Positions 52,714-61,157 of a stretch of DNA of 64,000 nt are shown piece after piece. The notes under the pieces were generated by a model. That model had not been told where the DNA came from. It worked only from the letters and a program-made list of their open reading frames with translations, and did not search any database. The number at the start of each line of letters is the position of its first letter. Position 1 is the first letter of the stretch. Location of the stretch: assembly GCA_934120045.1 (NCBI GenBank), contig CAKOTF010000005.1, forward strand, positions 33,195-97,194. Direction: 5' to 3'. A program made the translations under genes and the position numbers. This stretch comes from an uncultured Clostridia bacterium (GTDB taxonomy: Bacteria; Bacillota; Clostridia; TANB77; CAG-508).

Positions 52714-53964
52714 TTATTTCTTTAGCCAGTTTTTACCATCTACAATTTTTGAAATCATCATTGATGATGCAGTATCTCCAACTACATTTAACATTGTTGC
52801 AGGTGCATCTATTATTGTTGCAATTATTGTTAATATTGGTAATGCACTTGCTGGACATCCTAACATTGTAATTATTAACATTTCTGAAATTGTTCCTCCA
52901 CCAATTGGAACTGCTGTAACTAATAATGTTGATACTAAAGCTATTGTTAATATTCCTAATATGCCTGTTCCTGTTGATACATTCATTCCAAATAAACATA
53001 CTAAAAACATTATTTTAAAAACTGAACCTATTATAGATCCATCTTTATGAAAACTTGTTCCTAATGGTATTGCTGTTTCTGCAACATCTTCTGGAACTCC
53101 AATCTTTTTACTGCATTCTATATTTACTGGAATTGATGCTGCACTTGAACAAGTTCCAAGTGCTGTTGCTGTAGCTGGCAATACATTTTTCCAATATAAT
53201 CTTATTCCCTTTTTACCTCCTGCAACAAATGCATATATAGAATATATTATTAAATAATATAAAATTGATACAATTGTATATATTACAAATGTTTTTAAAT
53301 ATCCTACAACTATCATTTCTCCAAAACTTCCAACTAATGCTGCAAAATAACACCCTAAGCCTATTGGAGCATAATACATTATTAGTTTTACAACATTATT
53401 TATTATTTCATTTGCAGATTCCAAAAAATCTACAACAGGCTTTGCTTTTTCTCCTGTAATATTTATTGCTAATCCAAAAATAATTGAAAATACTAATAAT
53501 GCTATTATATTATCTTTAGATAATAATTTGGTAAAATCATTTACTGTTAATAAACTTGCTGTTCTTTTTAATATTCCTATTTCTTTATTTTCTTGTGTTT
53601 CTTCATCTGTTGTTTCTTGTAATGATTGTTTTATTTTTTCACCATCTTCTGGCTTTACTAATTTTATAAAATATGTACTAGCAAATCCTATTAATACAGC
53701 TATTATTGATGTTATTATAAATATTAGAAATGTTGCTCCAACAATTTTTCCAAGTCTTTTTGGTGATTTCATTTTTGATATTGATGTTGTTATTGTTAAA
53801 AATATTAATGGTGTTATAACTACTAGTAATAAATTCAAAAAGATATCTCCTAAAGGACTTAAAACTGTTGCTTTTTCTTTAAATATAAATCCTACAATTG
53901 CTCCTATTACTATTGATAGTAATAATATTATTGTTGATTTGTAGTTTGATAATAATTTTTTCAT
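52714..53964 (-). CDS. Dicarboxylate/amino acid:cation symporter (DAACS)
   Basis: 416 residues with about eight membrane helices and two re-entrant loops. The Ser-rich tip of HP1 reads CSSAASIPVN, and the substrate/Na+ region contains GTSFHKDGSIIG and IDAPATMLNVVGD. This matches Na+/H+-coupled glutamate, aspartate or C4-dicarboxylate transporters. ATG with AGGAGATGATG. The exact substrate cannot be told. Confidence 0.92.
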   Translation of the reverse strand: MKKLLSNYKSTIILLLSIVIGAIVGFIFKEKATVLSPLGDIFLNLLLVVITPLIFLTITTSISKMKSPKRLGKIVGATFLIFIITSIIAVLIGFASTYFIKLVKPEDGEKIKQSLQETTDEETQENKEIGILKRTASLLTVNDFTKLLSKDNIIALLVFSIIFGLAINITGEKAKPVVDFLESANEIINNVVKLIMYYAPIGLGCYFAALVGSFGEMIVVGYLKTFVIYTIVSILYYLIIYSIYAFVAGGKKGIRLYWKNVLPATATALGTCSSAASIPVNIECSKKIGVPEDVAETAIPLGTSFHKDGSIIGSVFKIMFLVCLFGMNVSTGTGILGILTIALVSTLLVTAVPIGGGTISEMLIITMLGCPASALPILTIIATIIDAPATMLNVVGDTASSMMISKIVDGKNWLKK

Positions 53965-53997
53965 AAAAATACCATCATCTCCTTTTTTAGTGTGTAG

Positions 53998-54087
53998 GAA
54001 AAATCGCCTAGTAGGTGATTTTTCTGTACAGAATAAATATGTGGATTATTAGAATTTCTAAGCAATTTCCATTGCATAGAAATTCTT
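53998..54087. other. Two hairpins in symporter leader
   Basis: GAAAAATCGCCT / AGGTGATTTTTC (53998-54009 and 54013-54024) and TAGAATTTCTAAGCAAT / ATTGCATAGAAATTCTA (54050-54066 and 54071-54087). They lie between the AAA ATPase gene and the symporter and may include a terminator for the former. Confidence 0.5.
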
Positions 54088-54158
54088 AAATCTACTTTTT
54101 ACAAATTTATCCTATCACAATTTTATGCTATTTTCAATAAAATATTTATTAATATTTT

Positions 54159-55346
54159 CTATTTCAAAAGCCAATTGGCTAAATCATATATTTGAATTCC
54201 CTCATATTGATAATCCTCATGTCTAGTCCTTGAAATTATCATTTTAGGATAAGCATCTTTTATTTTTAATAATGGTCTTACTTCTCTCTCAAAAGTCTTA
54301 TCATCACTTATATTATCAGAAACTTGAATATATATTTTTTCATTCATCTTCATTGCAACAAAATCTATTTCAGCATTATAGAGTTCACCAACATAAACCT
54401 CATACCCTCTCCTTAGTAATTCAATTGCAACTATGTTTTCATATATTCTTCCATAATTCATATTTTTAGTTCCAAGCTTCGCATATTTGAAAGTCTGATC
54501 TACTAAGTAATATTTATCTACAGAGGACAAGTATCTTTTTCCTTGAATATCATATCTTCTTATTTTATAAAAAGCAAAAGCATCACATAAATAATTTATA
54601 TAATTAGATATTGTTTTATCATTAGTATTTATATTATTTTCATTTAATTTATTTGCAACTTTCCTATATGATGTCAAATTCGAAATATTATCCATCAAAA
54701 ATTCAGTTAAACTATCCATTAGCCCAATATTTTGAATATTATATTTTTGTTGTATATCCCTAACAATTAAGGCATTATACACTTCATTTATATAGTTATA
54801 TTTTTGCTTTACATCATTATAAATATATGAGCCAGACATTCCTCCTTCAAGAACATATTTTTCAAAAGCATCTTGTATATTTTCATACTTAAAATATTCA
54901 ATAAATTCTTTAAAAGAAAATGGATATATTTGTATTTCATATGTTCTACCTGTAAATAATGTTGCTAAATCACTACTTAATAAAAAGGCATTTGAACTTG
55001 TTATATAAATATCAAATTTTTCTTCTGCATGTAAACTATTTATCGTTCGTTCAAATTCTTTACACATTTGAACTTCATCTATTAATACAAAATTATTTTT
55101 TCCTTCTATATATTGTTTTTCAATATAATTATTTAATGATATATAATCTCTTAAATTATCAAATTTTACTAAATTAAAATTAATACCAATTATATTATAA
55201 TTTTTTATATTCTCTATAATGTAGTTTTTAAACATTTCTAATAATTTTGACTTTCCACTACGTCTAACCCCAGTTATAATCTTAATATCTGGTGTTCCTA
55301 TAACATCTATTAAATCTTTTAAATATTCTCTTTTTATTAATTTCAT
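54159..55346 (-). CDS. AAA ATPase with DUF4143 C-terminus
   Basis: 395 residues. Walker A GVRRSGKSKLL (about 25-35), Walker B VLIDEVQMC, sensor YITSSNAFLL, and a C-terminal nuclease-like DUF4143 domain with the motif ELYNAEIDFVAMK. This family of predicted P-loop NTPases is widespread in anaerobes and archaea and its biochemical role is not established. A perfect 12-bp inverted repeat lies 32 bp upstream. Single gene. Confidence 0.88.
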   Translation of the reverse strand: MKLIKREYLKDLIDVIGTPDIKIITGVRRSGKSKLLEMFKNYIIENIKNYNIIGINFNLVKFDNLRDYISLNNYIEKQYIEGKNNFVLIDEVQMCKEFERTINSLHAEEKFDIYITSSNAFLLSSDLATLFTGRTYEIQIYPFSFKEFIEYFKYENIQDAFEKYVLEGGMSGSYIYNDVKQKYNYINEVYNALIVRDIQQKYNIQNIGLMDSLTEFLMDNISNLTSYRKVANKLNENNINTNDKTISNYINYLCDAFAFYKIRRYDIQGKRYLSSVDKYYLVDQTFKYAKLGTKNMNYGRIYENIVAIELLRRGYEVYVGELYNAEIDFVAMKMNEKIYIQVSDNISDDKTFEREVRPLLKIKDAYPKMIISRTRHEDYQYEGIQIYDLANWLLK

Positions 55347-55377
55347 AATAACTCACCTCAAATATAGTATATCATTC

Positions 55378-55414
55378 ACTTCGCAAAAAGTAAATATTTT
55401 TATTTTTGCGAAGT
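55378..55414. promoter_or_regulatory. 12-bp inverted repeat upstream of AAA ATPase gene
   Basis: ACTTCGCAAAAA (55378-55389) and TTTTTGCGAAGT (55403-55414), perfect arms with 13-bp spacer. A minus-strand -10 candidate TATACT lies next to it. Candidate operator for autoregulation or a leader hairpin. Confidence 0.5.
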
Positions 55415-55531
55415 ATATATTATAATTATATACTATTATCATATTAATATTCAAGCTTTTCAATATATTTATATTATAAAAAATTTTTCTTTAATTTGTT
55501 TTCATTCAATTTGAGTTCTATTATTAAATAA

Positions 55532-55560
55532 AAGAGATAAGATTTTTAATCTTACCTCTT
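55532..55560 (-). terminator. Terminator of htpG
   Basis: 13-bp stem AAGAGGTAAGATT / AATCTTATCTCTT followed by TTATTTAAT on the minus strand. Just past the htpG stop. Confidence 0.8.
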
Positions 55561-55564
55561 CAAT

Positions 55565-57448
55565 TTATTTAGACATAACTTCACATATTAAATTACTTAA
55601 TTCTGTTGGATTTTCAATATTTAAACCTTCAATTAATCTTGCTTGAGCATATAATATTTGAGTATATTTCTTTAATTCATCTTTATCATTTTTATACAAA
55701 TCTTTTAATTTATTTGCAATTTCATGATTTGCATTAATTTCAAGTATTGTTTGTGCTTTAATATCTTGGTTATTATTTGGCATTGCATTTAATGTTTTTT
55801 GCATTTCTACAGATATTGCACCTTCACTTGTTAAACATACTGGATGATTTTTTAATCTATGTGTAAATCTAACTGCTTGTACCTCAGAATTTAAAGCTTC
55901 TTTCATTGCAGTAAACATATCTTTATTTTCTTCATTTTCTTTTTTCAATTCTTCTTTTTCTTCATTTGAATCTAAGTCTAAATTATCTGCACAAGCATTT
56001 TGGAATGTTTTTTCTTCATATTTATTTAAAACTTGGAATACAAATTCGTCAACATTATCTGTTAAATATAATATTTCATATCCTTTATCTTTTAAGATTT
56101 CTACTTGTGGTAATAAATCTATTTTATCTATTGATTCACCAGATGCATAGTAAATTGCTTTTTGGTTTTCTTTCATTCTCATTACATATTCTTTTAATGT
56201 TACTAATTTCTTTTCTGTTGAAGAATAAAATAATAATAAATCTTGAAGTTTGTCTTTATTCATTCCATAATCACTATATGTTCCATATTTTAATTGAACT
56301 CCAAATACTTTGAAAAATTCCTCATATTTTGCTCTGTCTGATTTTAACATATTTTCTAATTCTGATTTTATTTTGTTTTCAATATTCTTTTCAATTACTC
56401 TTAATTGTCTATCATGTTGTAATACTTCTCTTGATATATTAAGTGATAAATCATCACTATCTACTAATCCTTTTACAAATCCAAAATAATCTGGTAATAA
56501 ATCTGAACATTTATCCATTATTAATACACCATTTGCATATAATTGTAGTCCTTTTTCATATTCTTTTGTATAATAATCATATGGCAAATGTGATGGAATA
56601 TACAATAATGCATCATATTTATATTGTCCTTCTACTGATGAATGTATTACTTTTAATGGTGCTTGGAAATCATTGAATTTTTCTGTGTAAAATTCATTAT
56701 ATTCTTCTTCTTTTATTTCTTTTTTATCTTTTTTCCATAATGGAATCATTGAATTTATTGTTTCTGTTTCAATAACTTTTTCTGTTTCTTTTGACCCTTC
56801 TTTTGTTTTCTCATGTTCTACATCCATTTGAATTGGATATGAAATATAGTCTGAATATCTTTTTATTATCCATTGTATTTTATATTCCTCTAAGAACTCA
56901 CTATATTTTTCTTCTTCACTATCTTCTTTTATATGTAATGTGATTTTTGTTCCTACATCTTTCTTATCACATGGTTCAATTGTGTATCCTTCTACACCTT
57001 TTGATGTCCAACAATATGCTTGTTCACTGTCTATAGATTTACTTTCTACTTTTACTTCATCACTTACCATAAATGCTGAATAAAATCCAACACCAAATTG
57101 TCCTATTATATTAATGTCTTCTTTTTTCTCGTTTTGTTCTTTGAATGCTAAAGATCCACTTTTTGCAATTGTTCCAAGGTTTTTATCAAGTTCATCTTCT
57201 GTCATTCCACAACCGTTATCTGTTATTGTTAATGTTCTTTTTTCTTTGTCAATATCAATTTTTATTTTTAAATCTTCTTTATTTATTTTTAAGTTTTTAT
57301 CTGTTAATGAACGATAATATAATTTGTCCATTGCATCACTTGCATTTGAAATTAATTCTCTTAAAAATATTTCTTTATTTGTATATATTGAATTTATCAT
57401 TAAGTCTAATAGTCTTTTTGATTCTGCTTTAAATTGTTTATTACTCAT
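55565..57448 (-). CDS. htpG: Chaperone HtpG (Hsp90)
   Basis: 627-residue Hsp90. ATP-lid motifs: ELISNASDAMDKL, ITDNGCGMTEDEL and GQFGVGFYSAFMV in the N-domain; middle-domain Arg region NISREVLQHDRQLRVIEK; C-terminal dimerisation domain. Length fits bacterial HtpG. The promoter has a CIRCE-like element also found at clpB. Confidence 0.97.
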   Translation of the reverse strand: MSNKQFKAESKRLLDLMINSIYTNKEIFLRELISNASDAMDKLYYRSLTDKNLKINKEDLKIKIDIDKEKRTLTITDNGCGMTEDELDKNLGTIAKSGSLAFKEQNEKKEDINIIGQFGVGFYSAFMVSDEVKVESKSIDSEQAYCWTSKGVEGYTIEPCDKKDVGTKITLHIKEDSEEEKYSEFLEEYKIQWIIKRYSDYISYPIQMDVEHEKTKEGSKETEKVIETETINSMIPLWKKDKKEIKEEEYNEFYTEKFNDFQAPLKVIHSSVEGQYKYDALLYIPSHLPYDYYTKEYEKGLQLYANGVLIMDKCSDLLPDYFGFVKGLVDSDDLSLNISREVLQHDRQLRVIEKNIENKIKSELENMLKSDRAKYEEFFKVFGVQLKYGTYSDYGMNKDKLQDLLLFYSSTEKKLVTLKEYVMRMKENQKAIYYASGESIDKIDLLPQVEILKDKGYEILYLTDNVDEFVFQVLNKYEEKTFQNACADNLDLDSNEEKEELKKENEENKDMFTAMKEALNSEVQAVRFTHRLKNHPVCLTSEGAISVEMQKTLNAMPNNNQDIKAQTILEINANHEIANKLKDLYKNDKDELKKYTQILYAQARLIEGLNIENPTELSNLICEVMSK

Positions 57449-57481
57449 TTTAAATTCCTTCTTTCTTTTCTATCTTTGGTT

Positions 57482-57523
57482 ATTATATCACTTATTTTAG
57501 CAGTGTCAATAGTAAAGTGCTAA
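57482..57523 (-). promoter_or_regulatory. htpG promoter with CIRCE-like operator
   Basis: Minus-strand TTGACA (57504-57509), 16-bp spacer, TATAAT (57482-57487). CIRCE-like inverted repeat at 57497-57523: arms TTAGCACTT and CACTGCTAA, 9-bp spacer TACTATTGA, overlapping the -35. The same spacer recurs upstream of clpB. Confidence 0.8.
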
Positions 57524-57597
57524 TTTATAAAAAATTATTTTTATTACTTAAGAAAGTATGACTTTTTTATTATATAAGAAACTTTAAATTTCTAAAC

Positions 57598-57622
57598 AAA
57601 AAGAACTCCTATTATGGAGTTC
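57598..57622 (-). terminator. Terminator
   Basis: Stem GAACTCC / GGAGTTC, 6-nt loop, TTTTT on the minus strand, just past the 108-aa hypothetical gene. Confidence 0.85.
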
Positions 57623-57631
57623 CCTTTGTCT

Positions 57632-57958
57632 TTAACAAATTATTTTACTGTCTTTTACAAATTTCATAACTTCTCGCCAAATATTTTCACACTCGATTTC
57701 AACAGACCATGCTTTGCAATACATTTTAAGAGGACTTTCATATTTACCTTTTACATTATATAGTCCTTTTCCTCTTGGAATAATTTCAAGATTGTTTTTA
57801 GAATCATAGTATTGCCAATTTCCACTTGGAAAAATCAAATAAATCTTTCCTTTTTTTGCTACTAATACTTTAACTATTTGATTGTTTTTAACTGTGATTT
57901 TTGTATACTGATTTTCCTTTGTAATTTCAAATGTCCGTTCTACATTTTTCAGCATCAT
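57632..57958 (-). CDS. Hypothetical protein, 108 aa
   Basis: The start is taken as the ATG at 57958 (MMLKNVERTFEI) behind AAAGGA with 10-nt spacing. The product is small, basic and probably beta-rich, with several Trp, Tyr and Cys. No membrane helix or recognised family. Monocistronic with a good terminator. Low certainty on function. Confidence 0.65.
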   Translation of the reverse strand: MMLKNVERTFEITKENQYTKITVKNNQIVKVLVAKKGKIYLIFPSGNWQYYDSKNNLEIIPRGKGLYNVKGKYESPLKMYCKAWSVEIECENIWREVMKFVKDSKIIC

Positions 57959-58048
57959 ATAACACATTCCTTTCTTTTCATTTGTTAAAATTTTATACAA
58001 GCTCTATGTTTATATTATATTCATGTATTTGTTTAAATATGACTAAAT

Positions 58049-59014
58049 TTATTTATTTCCATTTTGTAAATATTCTACATATTCTTCTAAACACATATTA
58101 AGTTCATTCATTCTTTTTGCATTTTCTTCTCCAACATATCTCCAATGCCAAGATTCATATGCTATTTTTGTTTTATCTTCTTTATCTTCAGGATACCTTA
58201 AAATAAATCCATAATTTTCTGCATTTTTTAATAGCCATTTGTATTCAGATGTTTTGGCAAAAGAATTATCAACATAATTAAAATCTACTGCTAATCCTAA
58301 ATTATGATCACTTCCACCTGGTTTATTAATATATTCTAATGTAAGCTTGTCCGCTTCTTCTTGCGTTTTTCCTTGTTTTAAATATTTTTGAACACTGGCA
58401 TCATATAATTCTTTTTGTCTTTTTACACTCCTATATGTTGATTGACACCATATATTAGTATTTCCAGCTTTCTTCATAGCATTTATCATATCTTTTAAAT
58501 ATTTTACTGCTCTTGCATCAAATTGCTTTGGATCTTTTGAATTATCTATATTTGCCAATTCAACTTCAAAGTCTTCAGGTAATAAATTATCATAATTTGC
58601 TAATCTCAATCTCCAATCTGTTATTTCTACTTTATTTGTTGTTTGTGTTGAACTTGTACTTGTGTTAGTAGTTAATGTTGAACTATTTGTTGTATCATTG
58701 TGAATATTTGTTTCAACTGTTGACTGTGATTCTTTTATATCTGTTCCTCTTCCAGATACTTCTATGTTTTTAGCTTTTTTGCTATTAATAAAAATAATTA
58801 TTAATAATGGAATAGCTATTACCATAAATACCTTTTTCTTATTTAATTTTTGTTCTTCCATTCTTTTGGCTTTTTTTCGGTGTTTTCTATTTTTATTATT
58901 GCTATTATATTGTGGTCTATTATATTGTGACCTATAACTTATAGCTTTGTTACTATGTTTTGAACGATGACTACTTTTTCGCCTATAATTTTCATTTCTA
59001 TATATATCTTCCAT
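58049..59014 (-). CDS. D-Ala-D-Ala carboxypeptidase (VanY/M15B)
   Basis: 321 residues. A basic N-terminal tail (1-60), one membrane helix (about 62-80) and a Ser/Thr linker lead to the M15B peptidase domain. Its zinc ligands are His and Asp in SDHNLGLAVDFNYV and the C-terminal His in ESWHWRYVG. Trims the terminal D-Ala from peptidoglycan stem peptides. Not in a van cluster, so a housekeeping role is likely. Confidence 0.92.
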   Translation of the reverse strand: MEDIYRNENYRRKSSHRSKHSNKAISYRSQYNRPQYNSNNKNRKHRKKAKRMEEQKLNKKKVFMVIAIPLLIIIFINSKKAKNIEVSGRGTDIKESQSTVETNIHNDTTNSSTLTTNTSTSSTQTTNKVEITDWRLRLANYDNLLPEDFEVELANIDNSKDPKQFDARAVKYLKDMINAMKKAGNTNIWCQSTYRSVKRQKELYDASVQKYLKQGKTQEEADKLTLEYINKPGGSDHNLGLAVDFNYVDNSFAKTSEYKWLLKNAENYGFILRYPEDKEDKTKIAYESWHWRYVGEENAKRMNELNMCLEEYVEYLQNGNK

Positions 59015-59083
59015 TATAGCTCCTACAATTATATTTTACTGCCATCATTATAACACTTATTTTTTTATTTATCAAATCATTTT

Positions 59084-61012
59084 TTATTTTCCTGTCCACT
59101 TAACCACTTTCATTCCTTTTGCCGCTCCCCAAGGCGCACCAGATATTGAATTTTCTTTATTATGTATTATTATTTCATTTAAATTAAAAGATTCTGCTGA
59201 AAAAGCATTATTAGAAATACTCTTAACAGTATTTGGAATCTCTACTTTTTCTAGTTTAGAACATTCACTAAATGCTCCTCCTTCAATATTGGTAACCCCT
59301 TTTGGAATTACAATTTGTGTCATACTTTTTTGACCAAAAAAAGCATTTTCTCCAATTACCTTTACTTCTTTGCTTATTTCTATAGTATTTGTAATTTCAG
59401 TAAGAACTGTCACTAGCCTTTCTTTTTTTCCATTATTTAATTTATATAATATATTATTTTCAACCACATAATTTACATTTTCTTTATCTATATTTACCAC
59501 ACCCTTATAATTTCTTCTTTTAAATACTGGACTAATATTGTTAACATTTTTTCCTATATCTATTCTTTTTATATTAGAAACTCCTTCAAAAACTCTATCT
59601 TGTATAGTTACTAACGAATCTGGAAACACTACATTTTCTACATTTGTTGCTTGCTTAAATGATAGTGCTCCTATCGTTTTTATACCTTCTGGAACAGTAA
59701 TATCTTTTTCCTTAGAACAACACATAATTAATGTTTGAGATGAATTATACAAGAATCCATTTTCATATATTAATGTTCTATTTCCATTTTTTATTTCAAT
59801 ACTTTCTATTGATTCTGGCAATTTATTAGACTCAATATTAGTTAATGTTGTCGGTATTATTACTTTCTTTATATTTGTCATTCCAGATATATCTGTTGAA
59901 TAATTTTTTATTCCTTCTGGAATTGAAAATGTATTTGTATTTTTTAATGCTACAGTAGATATAAATAATATATTCGTTTTATTTCTATTGAAAAGGGTAT
60001 TTGATTCAAATATAAAATTATTATTTTTACTAACATCTATTTCTTTTAGATTTTTACAAGATATAAATGTGCTACTATTAATTGATTCTATTGTTGACGT
60101 TAATACTATTTTTTCTATTGCCGTTCCTCCGAAGGCATAAGTAGCCATATTCTTTAATCCTTCATTTAAAACAACATCTTTTAATTTATTGCATGCATTA
60201 AATGTATCATACTGCAAATTTTGAAGATTTTTTGGTAATACTACTTGTGTTAAACTAGTACATCTAAATGCTCTTTCACCTATATAGTTTATTGAATCTG
60301 GTAAATTTATTTCTTTTAAATTATTTGCTCCATCAAATGCTGCATTTCCTATTCTTGTTAAATTTCCTTTTATTATTACTCTTTCAAGTGTTTTATTGTA
60401 TGAAAATGCATAATCTCCAATTTCAGTTACACTTTCTGGTATTATTATTGTTTTTAGTCCTTCAACATTTGAAAATGCACCATATCCAACTTTTTTTACA
60501 CTATATGGCAATAGCAAATTTCCTTCACCATCTACTAATAATAAGTTTTCATTTGATGATAATAATTCTCCGTCTTCTGTTATATCATATGGATTTATTT
60601 GTATTCCTACTGCTTGTGCTGCTTTTATTTGTTTCTTATCTTTTGTTTTTATTAATAATTCCCCTTTTACTATTTGTAATTTTTCTATATATTCATCTGT
60701 TATATCTGGTATTATATTTTTTATATTACCTGTATCTTCATCTGATTTTATATTATAATTAATTGAGTCTTTTCCTGCAGAAAGACTTTCTCCCAAAAAG
60801 CCATTATTTTCAACAATTTTATTTGCTTTATATATTTCTAATTCTTCTTTATATTTTGATAATTCATTCATCGTTTTAGATAGACTTGCATTACTTATTA
60901 TTCCACTATTCCCTGTTAATGTTGATACTGTTACTCCTGCCAATATTAGCATTACTATTATTGTTACTGCTAATGCAATTAATGTTACTCCTTTATTTTC
61001 TTTTGTTCTCAT
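59084..61012 (-). CDS. BspA-type LRR protein with prepilin-like N-terminus
   Basis: The start is the ATG at 61012 (MRTKENKGVTLIAL), preceded by AAAGG; about 642 residues. Residues 1-35 are a type IV prepilin-like signal (NKGVTLIALAV then a hydrophobic helix), but the usual Glu5 after the cleavage site is not present. From about 150 to the end there are LRR_5 / BspA-type repeats with VKKVGYGAFSNVEGLKTI and GDYAFSYNKTLERVII patterns. Probably surface-exposed and adhesive, anchored by the N-terminal helix. No pilus assembly genes nearby. Confidence 0.85.
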   Translation of the reverse strand: MRTKENKGVTLIALAVTIIVMLILAGVTVSTLTGNSGIISNASLSKTMNELSKYKEELEIYKANKIVENNGFLGESLSAGKDSINYNIKSDEDTGNIKNIIPDITDEYIEKLQIVKGELLIKTKDKKQIKAAQAVGIQINPYDITEDGELLSSNENLLLVDGEGNLLLPYSVKKVGYGAFSNVEGLKTIIIPESVTEIGDYAFSYNKTLERVIIKGNLTRIGNAAFDGANNLKEINLPDSINYIGERAFRCTSLTQVVLPKNLQNLQYDTFNACNKLKDVVLNEGLKNMATYAFGGTAIEKIVLTSTIESINSSTFISCKNLKEIDVSKNNNFIFESNTLFNRNKTNILFISTVALKNTNTFSIPEGIKNYSTDISGMTNIKKVIIPTTLTNIESNKLPESIESIEIKNGNRTLIYENGFLYNSSQTLIMCCSKEKDITVPEGIKTIGALSFKQATNVENVVFPDSLVTIQDRVFEGVSNIKRIDIGKNVNNISPVFKRRNYKGVVNIDKENVNYVVENNILYKLNNGKKERLVTVLTEITNTIEISKEVKVIGENAFFGQKSMTQIVIPKGVTNIEGGAFSECSKLEKVEIPNTVKSISNNAFSAESFNLNEIIIHNKENSISGAPWGAAKGMKVVKWTGK

Positions 61013-61157
61013 TATTTTCAACCTTTCTATAAATTATTAAGTTTTACATACTTAATGATTAAATTTATAAGTTGATTATAACAATAAACAATAACAAAAT
61101 CAATATATAGAATAAAAATGTGTTCAATAAAAAATATAAGCAAGAAAATAATGAAAA

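Noticed and set aside
52733..52999. Asn-rich 88-codon minus-strand frame
   Set aside because: Lies within the symporter gene in another frame; composition is a frame artefact.
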